A stretch of 64,000 bases of DNA from Scytalidium lignicola (lineage: Eukaryota > Ascomycota > Leotiomycetes). The position numbers were made by a program, and so were the translations under genes. Shown piece by piece: positions 45,071-58,276 of the stretch (position 1 is the stretch's first letter; each line of letters opens with the position of its first letter). The notes beneath the pieces are model-generated. The model worked only from the letters and a program-made list of their open reading frames with translations, was not told the origin of the DNA and made no database searches. Location: positions 62,001 to 126,000 of the forward strand of contig NCSJ02000039.1 of the NCBI GenBank assembly GCA_002812745.2, given 5' to 3'.

Positions 45071-47629
45071 TTACCAGTGGTAAGGCGACAAGCTAGGAGG
45101 GCAATCTTGAGGTCTAGTACCCCAGGTACTCTCCGTAGAACCGAGCGTGAGTTCAATCACACCTCCGTTCTCGAAAAAGTCATGTCCAATCCAGTTGTTA
45201 GTCCAGGGTTTACCATCACGCTTGGCGCTCTGAATGAATGTGCTGTTGTAGCTAGGATCGAACTTGACGTTTCGAATGGTTGCGGTCTTGCCCGTAATAG
45301 GGTTCTTAATGCTGACCGACTCGAAAAATGGTGGGTTAAGGAGATACACGGTTTGACCAGGAACGGGCCAGATACCCATCATACTCAGGGTCGTGAACGA
45401 ACCCATAGCACCACTGTCGTCATTTCCTGGAATACCGGCGGCATCGTTGTAGAAGAGCGTGGGAATATATTTGTGCACTTGTTGGGAAGATAGGCCGGGA
45501 TGTCCAGAGTAATGGTACTGGTAAACTGGCAAGAAAGCCTGCTCATCACCAAGATAGAGCAAGCCGGAACTGTGAAGGTAGCTCAGACGATTAGTATACT
45601 CATCACGGCCGCCGAGAGCGGTAACCAAGGCGCCCATGTCTTGGGGTGCATAAAAGGTATAGAGCCAGCAACTACCTTCATAGGTTTCATGTCCAGATGG
45701 CTGCAAATAGCACTGATCATTGCCCTCAAGGTTGGAGCAGAGTTCTGGGTCTTGGTATCCCCAGGTTCCGTTAAGGAATCGAGGTTGAAGGAAACCGGTA
45801 TATCCAAGAGAAGTCTGGTTGGAGTTGAACAGATTCTTCCAGTTTGATGCACGCGCGGTGTATTTATTGTAGTCGCTGGTTTTCCCCAGGCCCTTGGCCA
45901 TCTGGGCAATACAGTAATCGTCATAAGCGTATTCGATAGTTCGTGAAATACTGCGAGTCAAAGGACCTTGGCCCAGGGGATCAAAGTCCTGCGCTGGGAT
46001 AAAACCTAGGCTCTTCCAACTGGTAAGACCACCACGGCCTTCAACACCCCAATTCAGTGGCTCAACTTCAGCATCCTTGACGACAGCCTCGTATCCAGTG
46101 TTCCAGTCAATACCAGGAATGTGCTTGAGGTATGCCTCGGCGATGATGACATCTGCGTTAGAGCCTCCCTGAGTCAAACCCTTGCAGAGCGACATACGGC
46201 AGTCGGGTAAATAGCCCTCATGGCGATAGATATCAATCAAACTGCGAACCATTCTTGATTGAGCTAGAGGGTCAACCAAAGTAATAAGCTGGTTGGCAGC
46301 ACGATATGAGTCCCAGATACTGCGCAGAAGTTAGTAAAATTAAAAATATATACCTGCCTTGTAAGGTTTTCTTACCAGTAGTAGCTGTCATAGTATGGCT
46401 CAGAGCTGCGCCAGAGAGGATTCTCCCCGGTATAATCCTGAGGGCTCAACATGGATCTGTAAATTCCACTCCAGAAAATAGTTTGGAGGTCGGTAGAGAC
46501 ACCAGTCGCATTAACGCTGACGACGTTCAACTTCTCAGACCATTGATTCTCGGCAGTCCTTCTCAGACCGTCAAAATCATAGGTTGGTACTTCCTTCTGC
46601 GCATTGCTGCAGGCTTGGTTGACACTAATGAAACTGACGCCAACGCGAACAAGGACCTCAGTCGTACCCGCAGCAAATCGAGTAAACGAGCCAGCAGAGT
46701 AAGATGTATCGCTGTTCGTGCCATCAACCGTTGTGTAAACGACCTTGGGTTCGTTTGCAGCGCGAGTGTTGACAAAGACGCCAGTGTCATGGATCTTGGC
46801 TCCACTAAAGTCGGCACAGAAATGAAGGTCGTAGGTACCAATACCAAAACTTGGGTTAAACGTTCCACTGCCATAGAGACGACCAGTGTTGGGGTCAACA
46901 GCAGCAGTGCCGTTAGACCGAGAGTTTGGCAGATCGATTAGGTCAACCAGGATCATAGGCGCAGTCGTGGTCTGAGGGAAAGTAAACTTGTATAGCGCGG
47001 TATGGGACGAAGTTGTCATCTCAGCTTTAATTCCGCTATCTAGATTGAGACCAAAGTATCCCGGTGTGGCAACGATGGTGCTTTTGTCGAAATATACCAA
47101 CCGATCCTCTCGGGGGTAGATGCATTGGTTAAGGTCATCATCTGGGCAGCCGGTATTAGGAAAGATGGGGAAGTTTCCTAGAGATGGTGACTGTCTAAAA
47201 TTAGAAAGTTTTCTTTCTCAATCTTTTTTTTATTGTTCGGAGGTCTTACTCCACCAGTTCCAGAGTCGTGCATGTGAGAGAATCCACGAATGTCCCACCC
47301 ATTGGAAGAGTAACCTCCAGCATTGTCCTGGTCAGTGTCGGCGACCGCCTTAGCCATGCCTAGGCTCTAGAATCAGCAAAGCATAATTATCAATTGAGTT
47401 GTAAATTACACTCACCATATGGCAGTGAAGCACCAGGAAAGACATGTCCTAATGAAGTAGTGAGTTTTCGAGTCTAACAGTTCTCAATAACTCCAGACTA
47501 ACCTCCACTAGCAGTTCCAATAAGCGGATTGACGAAATCCAACACATTGAAAGAGCTGGCTCTACCTGTTACAGCAGCATGTGCAGTACCTGCCACGAGG
47601 GCCGCCAGGAACGAATTCTGAGACCTCAT
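45071..47629 (-). CDS. Secreted GH92-family alpha-1,2-mannosidase
   Basis: Five exons (47629-47503, 47448-47416, 47359-47250, 47190-46376, 46319-45071) join in phase to give 777 residues. The N-terminus MRSQNSFLAALVAGTAHA looks like a signal peptide. The mature start, FNVLDFVNPLIGTASGGHVF, is the usual GH92 opening, and GWDIRGFSHMHDSGTGG follows. The catalytic part includes YYCIWDSYRAANQL and, later, QVHKYIPTLFYNDAAGIPGN followed by DDSGAMGS, the family's typical motifs. GH92 enzymes are calcium-dependent exo-mannosidases acting on mannans and N-glycans outside the cell. The second coding exon is only 33 bp. It converges with the MFS gene; a functional link is not implied. Confidence 0.92.
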
Positions 47630-50048
47630 GGCCTTACCTAGTCGCGAAAGCAGCTTCAGCAGGTCAATTGAGTAAACGACAACCTCTGTAAAAACTGGAA
47701 GTAAATCAACCTCAACCGCCGGACTGGACTGGACTGGATAGGGTCTTTATATATCTCTAAGCTTAAGCTATTGGCATATTACCCCTCTATTAGCAAGGTC
47801 ATTGTCATGGTACGACCTCTTCATCCAAATACAGCCGTTAATCAGGTCTATCCCCACATCTAAGTTGCTTTTGGGCTCTTGAGCTCCATTCAATCGGGCC
47901 GCGGTGCTGGAAAGCTTTCAAATGGAGTTCAAGGCCCAAGGTCTATGGCCTTGTGTTGCCCCACTTTTTGCGCTGAAAAGTTTCTACCACAGCATAACAT
48001 TTTTTCCCATGGGGTAGCTGGAGTTCCATGACCGGGGGGATTCTCGGCGAGCAGGGTTCTCGTATGTACTTTCGTACGATATCAAGAAGCTTATATGTGC
48101 GACATGATTCATTATTGGTGGGGCAAGAAGAGTATTGCCCCTCAAAGATTGACTGAACCTATCGGTGAGCTCAAACTCATTTCGTCTGATTTCCTTTGAT
48201 GCTTTTGTTGCATTGCGGAGAAGTTGGTCGCTAATATTTCTGTGCCTGACTAGCGGAATTCTTACAGCTTGCAAAATATTAGTATTAAAAGCGACAGAAG
48301 AATATTCGGAATATACAGGTTACTTGAGTAGAAAGGTAGTAAAGAGTGCTGATGGTTTGAAAGAAATGCCCTCGGAATGTCTGGATCTAGATGTGGTTGG
48401 AGTGGTGTTACCGTAAATGGAGAAACGCTTATGAATGTGTATGTCCGAAATAAGCATGCCATCATCACCTGGTGCGTTCTTTGACATATGATTTGCAGCT
48501 CAAAAGGTTCAAGTTCATCACCATATCCAAAGGCTCTAAAGAATCTTAATGGCGCATCCTCTCTTATGGAGGTTGTTGCACTTTTAGCTCACATATCAAT
48601 AAATACAAGCTTATAATTAGGTTTCTGCAAGCTGTGATGCAACATAATATCTCATCATAGACTATCATCACAGATCTGATGTCCTAAATATATCAAGGTT
48701 ATATATTAGCATCTCAGATCTGCAATGTCATGGTTGAGTTAAAATGGCTCTTCTGTATGAATCCATACCATAATGATGATTTCCTGCAAGCTCTGTTCCT
48801 CTCGTGCCTCCGCAAGAACCGCTGTTCATAATCCACAACCTAACATAGCATCGGTTCCTGCCGAGCATTACTCCTTTAAGCAGGAGCTAAAGACGAGCTA
48901 TAAGTAATTCTATTGCCACTGCCGGGGACTAGAGTGGTCAACGGTCATGCCGGCAGAAATATCGGGAGAACTAGCTCCTGAAAGTCCCAGTCTTTTGGTC
49001 TTTCCGAACCTGGCTAATAATTCTTGGCTTTGGCCGCCTCGGCACAATTGTTTTCTCCTGGTGTAAAAGACAAAGCTAGGAGGCATTGAGTTTAGATTGC
49101 GGAGTTGTTTATTTCCTACTGGATAATTACACCTTGATAGTTAATGCGGGGTAATTACCGAGCCCCCTCTTGTGCTCTCACGGCCTCCTTAAATCCGCCA
49201 ATTACACTAGGGCTTTACATTTGCATAAATGAGCAATGAGCTTCTCATGCCTCGGTATCTGCTTTTTACCTAGCAAGTCATGGCCAATTACCGTTATCCT
49301 TAACTAAAATTAGACAACAATGCAAAATTTTGGATTACTAAGAACTTAAAAAGCCCATTTTAAATCCTGGTCAAAATATAATCAATCCAGGCTTGCTTAG
49401 ACGTTCCAAATTCATAGCAGTAATAGACAAGCCGTAAATAATTTTATCACATAAGCAGTTGCTTTATGAGAATATATTCTGCTATAATATTACAGGTTAT
49501 CCATATTGATGCTTGGAATCTCCAGATTTATAAGAATGAAACTTTTCTACAACCATTGTTTTCTCAAAGTATAGTTAAAGCATTTGGATTTTAGCTGAAT
49601 ATATTTAGCTAATCTACCAATCGTCCACTTAAGCTCTTTGACCAAAAGCCGTTTGCTTCTTATTACATTATACAAAGAGCTCGTGGAGATAATAATGTTT
49701 TCTTAACGTTTCTAACAGCATATCTCAACTTGAGAAAAAGGAATCTAGGATTTTGTAAAATACCTAACTAGTCTTACCTAACTTTTTATGTTACTCAATG
49801 TTCCTATTGCATTGCTTCTTGGCATAAGGCTCTGATTTTTTAATTTTTGTGATGTAAATAGTTATTTGAATTATCTAAATTAATAGAACAACTTCACAGT
49901 ACCACTTTTAACTTTTATCAGTTTGTATTGACTCTCCATATTTTACTTCCTTCTTCTCAGGTTTTACGACCTCTATCTATAATAGCAGCTACACTAATAA
50001 AAGAGATAGTTATTGTTGATTTAACCAATGAAAAATCCCGTCTTAAGA
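47630..50048. other. Gene-poor intergenic region upstream of the mannosidase
   Basis: No gene is supported. The 5' part (47640-48000) is presumably the mannosidase promoter. From about 49300 to 50050 it becomes AT-rich with no readable protein, possibly old repeat DNA. No inverted or tandem repeats stood out. Confidence 0.45.
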
Positions 50049-51330
50049 TGCCTTTCAAGTCCAAAACATTCTCTTGGTCAAATGCAGGATTTCTGCCCTT
50101 CTAAACAAATTTCTATTTGAGGTCTTCTTACGTTCATCGATTCCAACTGACAAGAATTGGCTTAACGACAAGGGCAAAGAGGCACTCGCCTTATCGCTGG
50201 TTTGCAAAAGATGGCGAAAGATATATGAACCGATTTTGTTCTACACAATCGACCCTAGATCACACGATGTGATTAGTAGAGGTGTTGGTACAAATCTGAA
50301 AGGTTCTCTAGGTTCTCAGAACTCGACCATATACCTCTGATCTTTTTCTACAAAGACATTTTAGATGCCGTTTTGCTTTCTATGCGTACTGTCAAGAGCC
50401 TTCCTTTTTTCATAGGATTTGACTTTCTCACAGCGCCCGCCCATCCAGAGCTACTATTCAAATGTCTTACATTTCTTCTGGGTATTTGGAATTGAGTAAA
50501 TACGGGGTAAGGAGAAGGAATGAGGATCTTTATGTAACTGGGAGAGGGGGGGAGATGTCCGATTTCAATCAGCCGCAGTATCCTCGAGAAATTGTTACCC
50601 CCATGCTGATCGCACACTAACAATCTATCCTCCTTGGAAATTGAAGTGCCAAGTACATTCCTTTATGTTGCTAAGCATATTTTTCATCGGCCGGCAGCTC
50701 TTGTTGAAGTGTCAATCATGTGGTTTTCTCATTTCGCATCTGGCGAGGAATATATAGAATATACAAGCTAACTCTGGTAACGAAGTAAAGACTTCTTGAC
50801 ATGCATCGACACTTATTAAAGCGACTTCCATTGGTCACCCTATGTCGTAGGAGAATTGGAATGTCAGATTTCCCAGATTGCTACGTGTAGAGGAGTTGGA
50901 TTAAGCCTGTCAGTATATATTATGGTAAGAGACAGCATCTGATGCTGTTAAAAAGCTTAGCGTGCCAAATATTCGATCCCAGGACGGATTTTACTCTCTG
51001 AAGATCAGCAGCTTTTAGAAACCCGTTAATTATGTATCAGATTCAGATCAAGCCAAGTGGATGCATCAATTTGCTTCTTTGTGGAGCACGTGCCATCGAA
51101 AAAGCAAACTCGCGAAAATTGGCATCGAATTTAACGAACGATATTCTATTACGACGACTGCAGATGGGGATGTATTTGATTTGCAATGGCCAGACGAGGA
51201 GCAAGCAAAACAATTTTCCTCTTAAAATAGATTGCTCATAGAGTACAGCACGGCATTAACTAAGGAGAAGTGTATTACAAAATTGAGGGAACGTTTAGAG
51301 AGATGGAACTTGTCAAGATTGATGAGAACA
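50049..51330 (+). pseudogene. Degenerate F-box protein gene
   Basis: The frame at 50074-50340 reads ISALLNKFLFEVF, then KEALALSLVCKRWRKIYEPI followed by LFYTID, which is the F-box pattern at the N-terminus of fungal F-box/LRR-type proteins. Continuing through frame changes and stops, further protein-like stretches appear, such as LEIEVPSTFLYVAKHIFHRP and, near 51032-51240, DSDQAKWMHQFASLW followed by KLAKIGIEFNERYS. The coherence in several frames with stops between them indicates a decayed gene rather than chance. Start and end are approximate. Confidence 0.55.
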
Positions 51331-54300
51331 AATTAGAGAATATATGACCGTAAGATTAGACCCTCTACAGCATCTAAATCGACATTTGCCTAGAAACCAC
51401 CACCGATTAATGATTAAAAAACTAATCATCACTAAGCCCTATCACTCTAGTACTGTAGGCATCGTTTTGGTAAGACAGACTTGTTCAAGCCTTTCGCTGA
51501 CATCTATTTAACTGAACATAATGAAATTTCAGCATTATAGCCATTATTCTCTTCAGAAAGAGATATCTTTTAGACTATATACAGTACGTAAGTACAATCA
51601 CATATCATTGTTTTTGCCATCAAAAACTTTTAAAGATAAAGTCAGTCAGATCATTATTCTTGCTTGTGATTGCGGTAATGTTTACTATCATTTTGACTTT
51701 TACAATATCCTCTGGAAGCCCCGTGAAGAATATCATTTTTTTTACCCTAAAAGGACACAATTGCTGTGTTACTTGAAACTCTGTGATGATAGTGTGAGGG
51801 AAGTAAAGATAAGAGACTGATCCTGAAGACAGGAAATCTCGATCAATCTAATGTCTTAAAACAAAACCAGCTAACCTTGTGACTTAAGGTAATCAGAACT
51901 GATAGTTCTGCAGTCATTCAACTGGGGTATGATAAGGAAATCACTTATGGAGTATGTGGAGTACTTAATATCAGTCTAGCGGTCCCCAAAAAGTATGGAA
52001 ACATGGCAACTCTGCAGTCATCACCGACTTCACATCTACAATTCTACCAATAATGATTGATCAGGATCAACCCCCAGAGGGGGCGGTATGAATATCCAGG
52101 GAGGAGAGTCCACGGCACAGAGCACAGGGAGTCCAAATCATTTGGTGACTCTACAGGTGACCTATGAATCTCAGGCAATGTTTATGCAACTGAACACGCT
52201 GACAGCATCAACCACGCGTTCATAGCTAATAATCATTTCTATGTATAGTTGATCTAACAGGCTGAGTTTACAGACAATCGTGGGTTGAGAGGAGTTATTC
52301 AAAGTCCCTAACCACAACTCCAAGGGCGATTTAAATTTTCCCTATGTAACTTCTTTGAAATGGTGTCGAGACTTGCATAATGTCTCTAAGATGTGTAGCA
52401 CACTGCACTCGAAGTTAAGCGTCTTGAAAATGGATTTAGTGAAACTTGTTAGCCTCTTTGCTGAAAAGATAAGAATAAATCTAGGGTTACACGAAAACTT
52501 CAGTTGGGTGGCCATCATCCGACCCGTGTTCTTGCTATGGGAGAACCATACAACGGGTAATATGTCCGGTTCTGGACCTTGTTACCGGTGGTACAGACCA
52601 TTCCGTCTTCTCCTCAGGAGTTACATGAAGTGAACGGCTCAAGAATGTAGTAGGATAGAGACATTACCCTTTAGGTTTCAGTTGCTGGATAACTAACAGA
52701 TGTGAAATTGCGCCACAGGGCTCATATCCCGTGCATATTTAATTAAACTTCAGTGGGTGGCACTGGTGGCGTTATTTATTGTTTGAGGCACAGAACTTTT
52801 GCTGGAGATGGCTTAGAAGCGCGATATAGTGCCGAAATATTTACCAAGGAACGGAAGACATGGCCGAGATTTATAGATATGAATCTCTTTAATAGTATAC
52901 AACAATTGAATTCCATCCTTCTTCTATAGGCCTAATACAAGATGGCTGAGAATACTCCGTAAGAGGGGGACGGATTTCTCGTATACCTAATAGGCAGGAG
53001 GTTGGTTGGCTACCCTGCCATCAATTGCAGTAATTAGCAGTACCAGCTCTGTTCTGGCACTTTTCCCAATTGCCGTCGGCATGCTGCACACCGCATGTAC
53101 ACTACAGTACAGTACAGTACTGTAGGCATGCATGTCCGACACAGCGATAGTTTCTCGTGGTTGCATTCGGTCCTTCTTTTTTGAGCATACACTAGGGTTA
53201 ATCACCCTGATAGTTTAATACAGTAGTCTCCAGTCTACTGTACAAAAGTGGGCTGTTTATGGTAGCTATTTTGTACCACTACTATGTCTACTATAACCGT
53301 CAGCAGTATAGCAACTATAAGGTGATGTTTCGTGAATAATGATCACACAATAAATTTATACGAATTAAAATCTAAATAAGGCGTGATTATAAGGATCGTA
53401 GACAGTCTATAGCCTAACTCTGTAAGAAATCCTTGGTAGTACAGACCCTGTACAGGAAGTAGATGGGCCGGTCGGGTTCGCCCAGGCTCCCCTACTCAGC
53501 TACTCAGAGTGTGCAGTTGGAAATAGACATCCCCGTCGCCCCCGAGATGCCCCACCGAGAGCGCATCTAGAAGAGTACGAAAAATATGAAAGAACTATAC
53601 CCTACCGAGTGATGCCGACCGCTGTTATCTCCGTTAATTAATTAAGAACTGTATTATCGTTGCAAGAGATCCATCCTCTACTGTACTGTCAGGGGCATCT
53701 AAATACGACTCTTCAGGTCTAGATCAATGAGGTGACTAAGCCTAGCTAAGCAGCCTGCAGACACCCCGAGAGAGAGAGAGGAATCTGTGCACAGAAAAAT
53801 AGGGTTTTATGGATGCTACAGTACGTTCACGGGATTATTAAAGTATATTATCAGAGTGTTCCCACGTGCTCTAAGCTTACTATAGTGCAATTCGTACAGT
53901 ACTCAATGCGCTCATTACAGTGATATTAATTCTGGAACGGTGTTTGGCGGGACGGTAATTGCGTTACTGGATTGGAACAAAAGCGGATACCGTAGTAGCT
54001 CCTTCGTCATCCACGGCCATGGCTGGGGTTCCTCTCTATTGTACTGTAGTTTCTGATGTAACGGTGAGATTTGGATACGACTTCCTCCGTCCTCGACTCC
54101 ACAACTGTCTCCTCCACGTGCATTACAGTAATAGCCGAGCACGCTGGGTGTTGCGTGTGGTTGACAGTTACAGTACACTGGTACAGTAGAATGCTCGATC
54201 TTCGCTCAGATCAACTCCACCTTCCTGAAGTCACATCCACTCGGTGCCACCTGCGATTGCGGTAGGATATTCTCTCTCTACCCCGCTAGGGTTTCTACAT

Positions 54301-56144
54301 CTCCAGGGGCACGTGGAGATTCGGGCATTGAAAATAAGTCCGAGCAGGGAGAAAGTGCGAAGATGAGGTCCGTCCGGTCCTGGAGTTACCGTTACCAAAG
54401 TTCGTATACCGGCACGTCAGATATCACGGGAGTTGACGATGAAGAGATCTGGCTGTACATGCGCGTCACGACGATAACTGCTTCCCAAGAAAAATTGAAC
54501 AATCAACGAAAGTGTACTAGCAGTAGTGTACTGCACTGTCACGATTGTCGTAGGCCCGCCACAGATGTATAAATAAAATAGCTGTACAAGATATTACTCT
54601 AAAGTATTGTTGCGACTCCGGGTTGCAGTTTCAGGGTTGCAGTTCAGGATGGTGGGGCTCAATGCGAGGGTTTGGGTTTTATAATTAGGACACGGCATGG
54701 AGGTTGGCGTCAGCGAAATCGGCCGATTGAGGGGCCTGGGCCAAACAAATCGGCACGGCTACCCCAGACTTCTTCATGCGGGCGAGCTAGGGAACTAACG
54801 TTACCCGTACCCGTGTGCGTGCTGCTTGGACGAGTTCGGCCCCCTCCGCTTCCCCCTTCCCCCTTGGCAACGAGATCCTCCTCTCTCCTTCCAATCTCTT
54901 GCTTCCAACCGCCAGCTTCAACCACCAACCAGCCACCACCTAGTCTATACAGTACTAGTCAGCTCTTGGTCCACTGGCTTCTGACTTCTGGTCAGGAGCA
55001 CTGTGGTCCGCACGGTGCACTCTAGTCAGATTTTATACCCCGTTTTAAGGTTAATACTTCTAAGACACAGTGGCTAGATTCCTTTTTTCTGAAACTTCCC
55101 GTGGTATTCGGTCACTATTCTTTTCCTATGCAGCAGTGAAAAGGCCCCCTTAGCTCATCAATTGGTTATGTAGTTCGCCATTTCCCTCAAAACATGCTGT
55201 CAATTAATGTCAAAGGAATACAAACCTTAGGAGGTAGTCTAGGTGCTGTACAGAACAGTACAGTGCAGGTACAGACTTTCTTATCAACATGTCACGCTAT
55301 TATGTGGGGCTGTGCTGATTGCTCCTACGGACTACTACCTCCATGCTGGGTGACCTGCTCAATTAGGCAAAGGCAAGATTACATCCAATGGCCTGTCAGC
55401 TTACGCAGAGGTATTTTGATCCGCATGCTATCTCGTAGAACTGTAGCATTTCTTTCCAGTTAAATAGTAGTCAGATCTTTACTGTATTTAGATACAATAC
55501 CGATGTCAGTCAGTCTAGCGCACTCCAGGGTATCCTAATCCTTTGTACAGTAAGATGGTGCAACCTGTGCACAATTATCCCGAATTACTCTTATTTGATA
55601 CTGTACAGACAAACACATTAACAATCCCAAGCCTGTTTTCTATATTCTGTCAAGTCTATCTCACCCAATTTTCTTTTTACCGCTAGATCGATGACTGACC
55701 AGGCCTTGCTAAAAATAATAGTAATAATTAGCCAATATTCAAATCCCGCTACAAACTAAGAAGTGGCTCCGAGCATACCACGTTTCGGAGTGAGATCAAC
55801 TAAGGAGTTTTCGATCTTCTCTGTCAGCTTGTCACACTTGTCTATCATCGGTAGCAAACTCGGAAACCCTCTTCTCTTCTCTAGTCAGATAGTCAGATAG
55901 TCACAGAGATCGCTCGATATCTCTCCTCTTCAACTTATAAATACGGCCTCTTTCCATTATTTCAAATGCCATCCTGCTCTTCAGAAGACATCAAATCATC
56001 TAGTTCTATCTCAGTTGACTTTTCACTTTGACTGCAAATTCTTAAGAGTCAAATATATATATATATACATATCTCCGTCACAACTCACCACCAACCCTCC
56101 TACTTCTCTCCCTACCACAACTCTCATCACCAACCCTCTCAACC
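51331..56144. other. Gene-poor region with a dense TACAGT/ACTGTA word cluster
   Basis: No gene could be supported. Open frames at 51521-51820 (99 codons) and 52355-52633 (92 codons) are uninterrupted but unrecognised, and the first, rich in Tyr, Phe and His, could be a relic of the neighbouring F-box gene. From 53.1 to 55.6 kb the 6-mers TACAGT and ACTGTA recur about twenty times by eye. Just before the AKR start, CT-rich and TATA-like (TATATATATATA near 56055) sequence suggests a promoter. Confidence 0.45.
53100..55612. repeat. Cluster of TACAGT/ACTGTA words (interspersed, partly palindromic)
   Basis: The strongest copy is at 53100-53126, where TACAG units are stacked and close in a palindrome (...TACAGTACTGTAGG). 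Others lie near 53219, 53237, 53648, 53680, 53817, 53895, 53915, 54042, 54124, 54170, 54182, 54947, 55259, 55440, 55482, 55545 and 55602. Spacing is irregular, so this is not a tandem array. Confidence 0.55.
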
Positions 56145-57408
56145 ATGATCCAAACCAGATCACTTGGCCGCAATGGTCCTCAGGTCCCAGCCATCGGCTT
56201 CGGTGCCATGAGTATTGGCGGTATCTACGGCCAACAGGAGACATCTGAGAATAAACTAAAGGTCCTCGACCGAGCTCACGAGATTGGCGAACGTTTCTGG
56301 GACACAGCAGATATTTACTTAGACAGTGAAGACCTAATTGGAGAATGGTTCAAGCAATCCGGAAAGAGATCTGATATCTTTCTAGCAACCAAGTTCGGCG
56401 TCGACTTCTCAACTGGCGCCCAGAGAGTCTTCTCAGACCCTGAGTACATTAGATCGGCCTGTGCCAGGAGTCTACAAAGGTTAGGGGTCGAGACCATCGA
56501 CCTGTACTATTGCCACCGTGTCGACGGCAAGGTGCCCATCGAGACGATTGTTAAAACAATGATAGAACTNAAAAAAGTAAGTTATAAAATAAATCACACG
56601 CAGTCAGATATATAAACAACGCCCCGCTAATTAACTCATTCTGGTATTAGCCAAGGCAAGATCCGATATCTCGGCCTTTCCGAAGTGTCAGCCTCCACAA
56701 TCCGTCGTGCACACGCCATTCACCCTATTTCCGCCGTGCAAATAGAATACAGCCCATTTTGCCTCGACATCGAGTCACCCAAACTCGACATCCTGCGGAC
56801 CTGTCGTGAACTCGGCATTACAGTTGTCGCTTACAGCCCCATCGGCCGTGGCATGCTCACGGGACAGATCAAATGTCTAGAAGATCTCCCAGAGGATGAC
56901 TTCAGACGGCTCACTCCCAAATACTCCAATGAGAACTTTCCCAAGGTCTTGAACCTAGTCGAGCAGTTCAGGAACGTGTCGAGGAATCACCAATGCTCCA
57001 TTGCACAAGCGGCTCTGGCCTGGGTCATTGCTCAGGGCGACGACATTATTCCAATCCCGGGTACCAGGAGCATCAAGTATCTAGAGGAGAACACCAAGGC
57101 GATGAATGTCAACCTCACTACCAAGGAGGTCAAGCAGCTGAGACGGTGTGCCGAGGAGACCGAGTTAATCGGAGATCGATACCCAACCACGTAAGTGATG
57201 ACAGTGCCCCCCTTTAAACGACTTTACATGTAAGACACATTGGCTAACACACTTTGGTCGTAGAATGATGGGTCCGATCTTGGGTGACACACCACCCCTG
57301 TACAGCAGTTCCAGAGAAGCGGTGGTGCTCAGAAGCTTATTACAAAAGGCCTGGTCTTCGTGCGCCGTTGTGTTGGACACCATATTACCCAAGGTACCAA
57401 AACTATGA
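56145..57408 (+). CDS. Aldo/keto reductase (AKR13-like)
   Basis: Three exons (56145-56576, 56651-57190, 57264-57408) give about 371 residues. The tetrad is visible: Asp and Tyr in [18 protein letters not shown], Lys in [15 protein letters not shown], His in [15 protein letters not shown]. The NADPH-binding C-terminal motif [20 protein letters not shown] is present too. The frame across the first junction works only if the ambiguous base at 56570 is dropped. The third exon was added because reading on after the second exon would stop at once, while the GTAAGT donor joins to a typical tail ending GDTPPL. A further stretch of unusual sequence then runs to the TGA. Such enzymes reduce aldehydes and ketones; the substrate is unknown. 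Confidence 0.85.
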
Positions 57409-58099
57409 AATGGCTTCTCAATAGGTAAATATGTAGAATATGTCTGAAATATTTATATGGTAATGAGTATGTATATATGGGCGGAGTTGGGACGAGGCTA
57501 GCATTAGTTAAAAGGAGTCAAAAGAGTAGAATCAATTATGTTAAAAATATTCAATTTCTGTGCTACCACTGTTATACAACTGAGTTCACATCGTACAACT
57601 GTTCAATTCCAGGCTCACCGCTATTTTGATGTAATTATACTAAACCCGTTAATTGCTCTCTGAATCTATAACCAAACGATTTAATAATTCCTAGTCCATT
57701 TTCCCCCTAAGCTCTTGAATTAAATTAAGCGCACTATCTGATTAGCTCTACAAACAGTGAGAGTGAAGAAAATCTAAATTATGATGATTGTTTATCATAG
57801 TTAGTGGAGGATAGTGAAGACTCTGAAGATGAAGGTGCTAATACCCAATGGACTAGACTCTCTAATTTCAATGACGAGGATTTTGAATCCGAGGAAGACG
57901 GGGCATCTTAACAATGTTATAGTATGGGCCATAAAAAACAACTGGAAGAGGAACTTACTAGGAAGGTGTGGCAGAAATCTTCTCGATAGAAAGCATCGAG
58001 CGTAGGGAGGCGGGAGTTTAAACAGCGATTGAAAATCTCTTTGCCATCTATTCGTCTTGATCAGCTATTAGCAACTAACTATCTCTATAGTTTTATATT

Positions 58100-58276
58100 C
58101 TAACTGAACCACTGGGAATCCAACGGCCACTCCTTCAGCCACATATCTCTCTCCTGTTCGTTTTTGGCAAACTCTTTAATAGCTTGATCTTTCATCTGAT
58201 CTAACGCATCTAGAGCCTTTTTGTACTGATCTTCCCTTACTATCCCCTGCTCGGAGGTAGACGCTGGATAATGCAT
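58100..58276 (-). CDS. Short open frame, helical and charged, origin unclear
   Basis: 58 residues from ATG at 58276 to TAG at 58100-58102, with an amphipathic charged middle (KKALDALDQMKDQAIKEF) and a Trp-rich end (WLKEWPLDSQWFS). It is uninterrupted and of good codon quality in an otherwise AT-rich area. It may be the last exon of a gene, a remnant of a transposon protein, or chance. I do not recognise it. Confidence 0.3.
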   Translation of the reverse strand: MHYPASTSEQGIVREDQYKKALDALDQMKDQAIKEFAKNEQERDMWLKEWPLDSQWFS

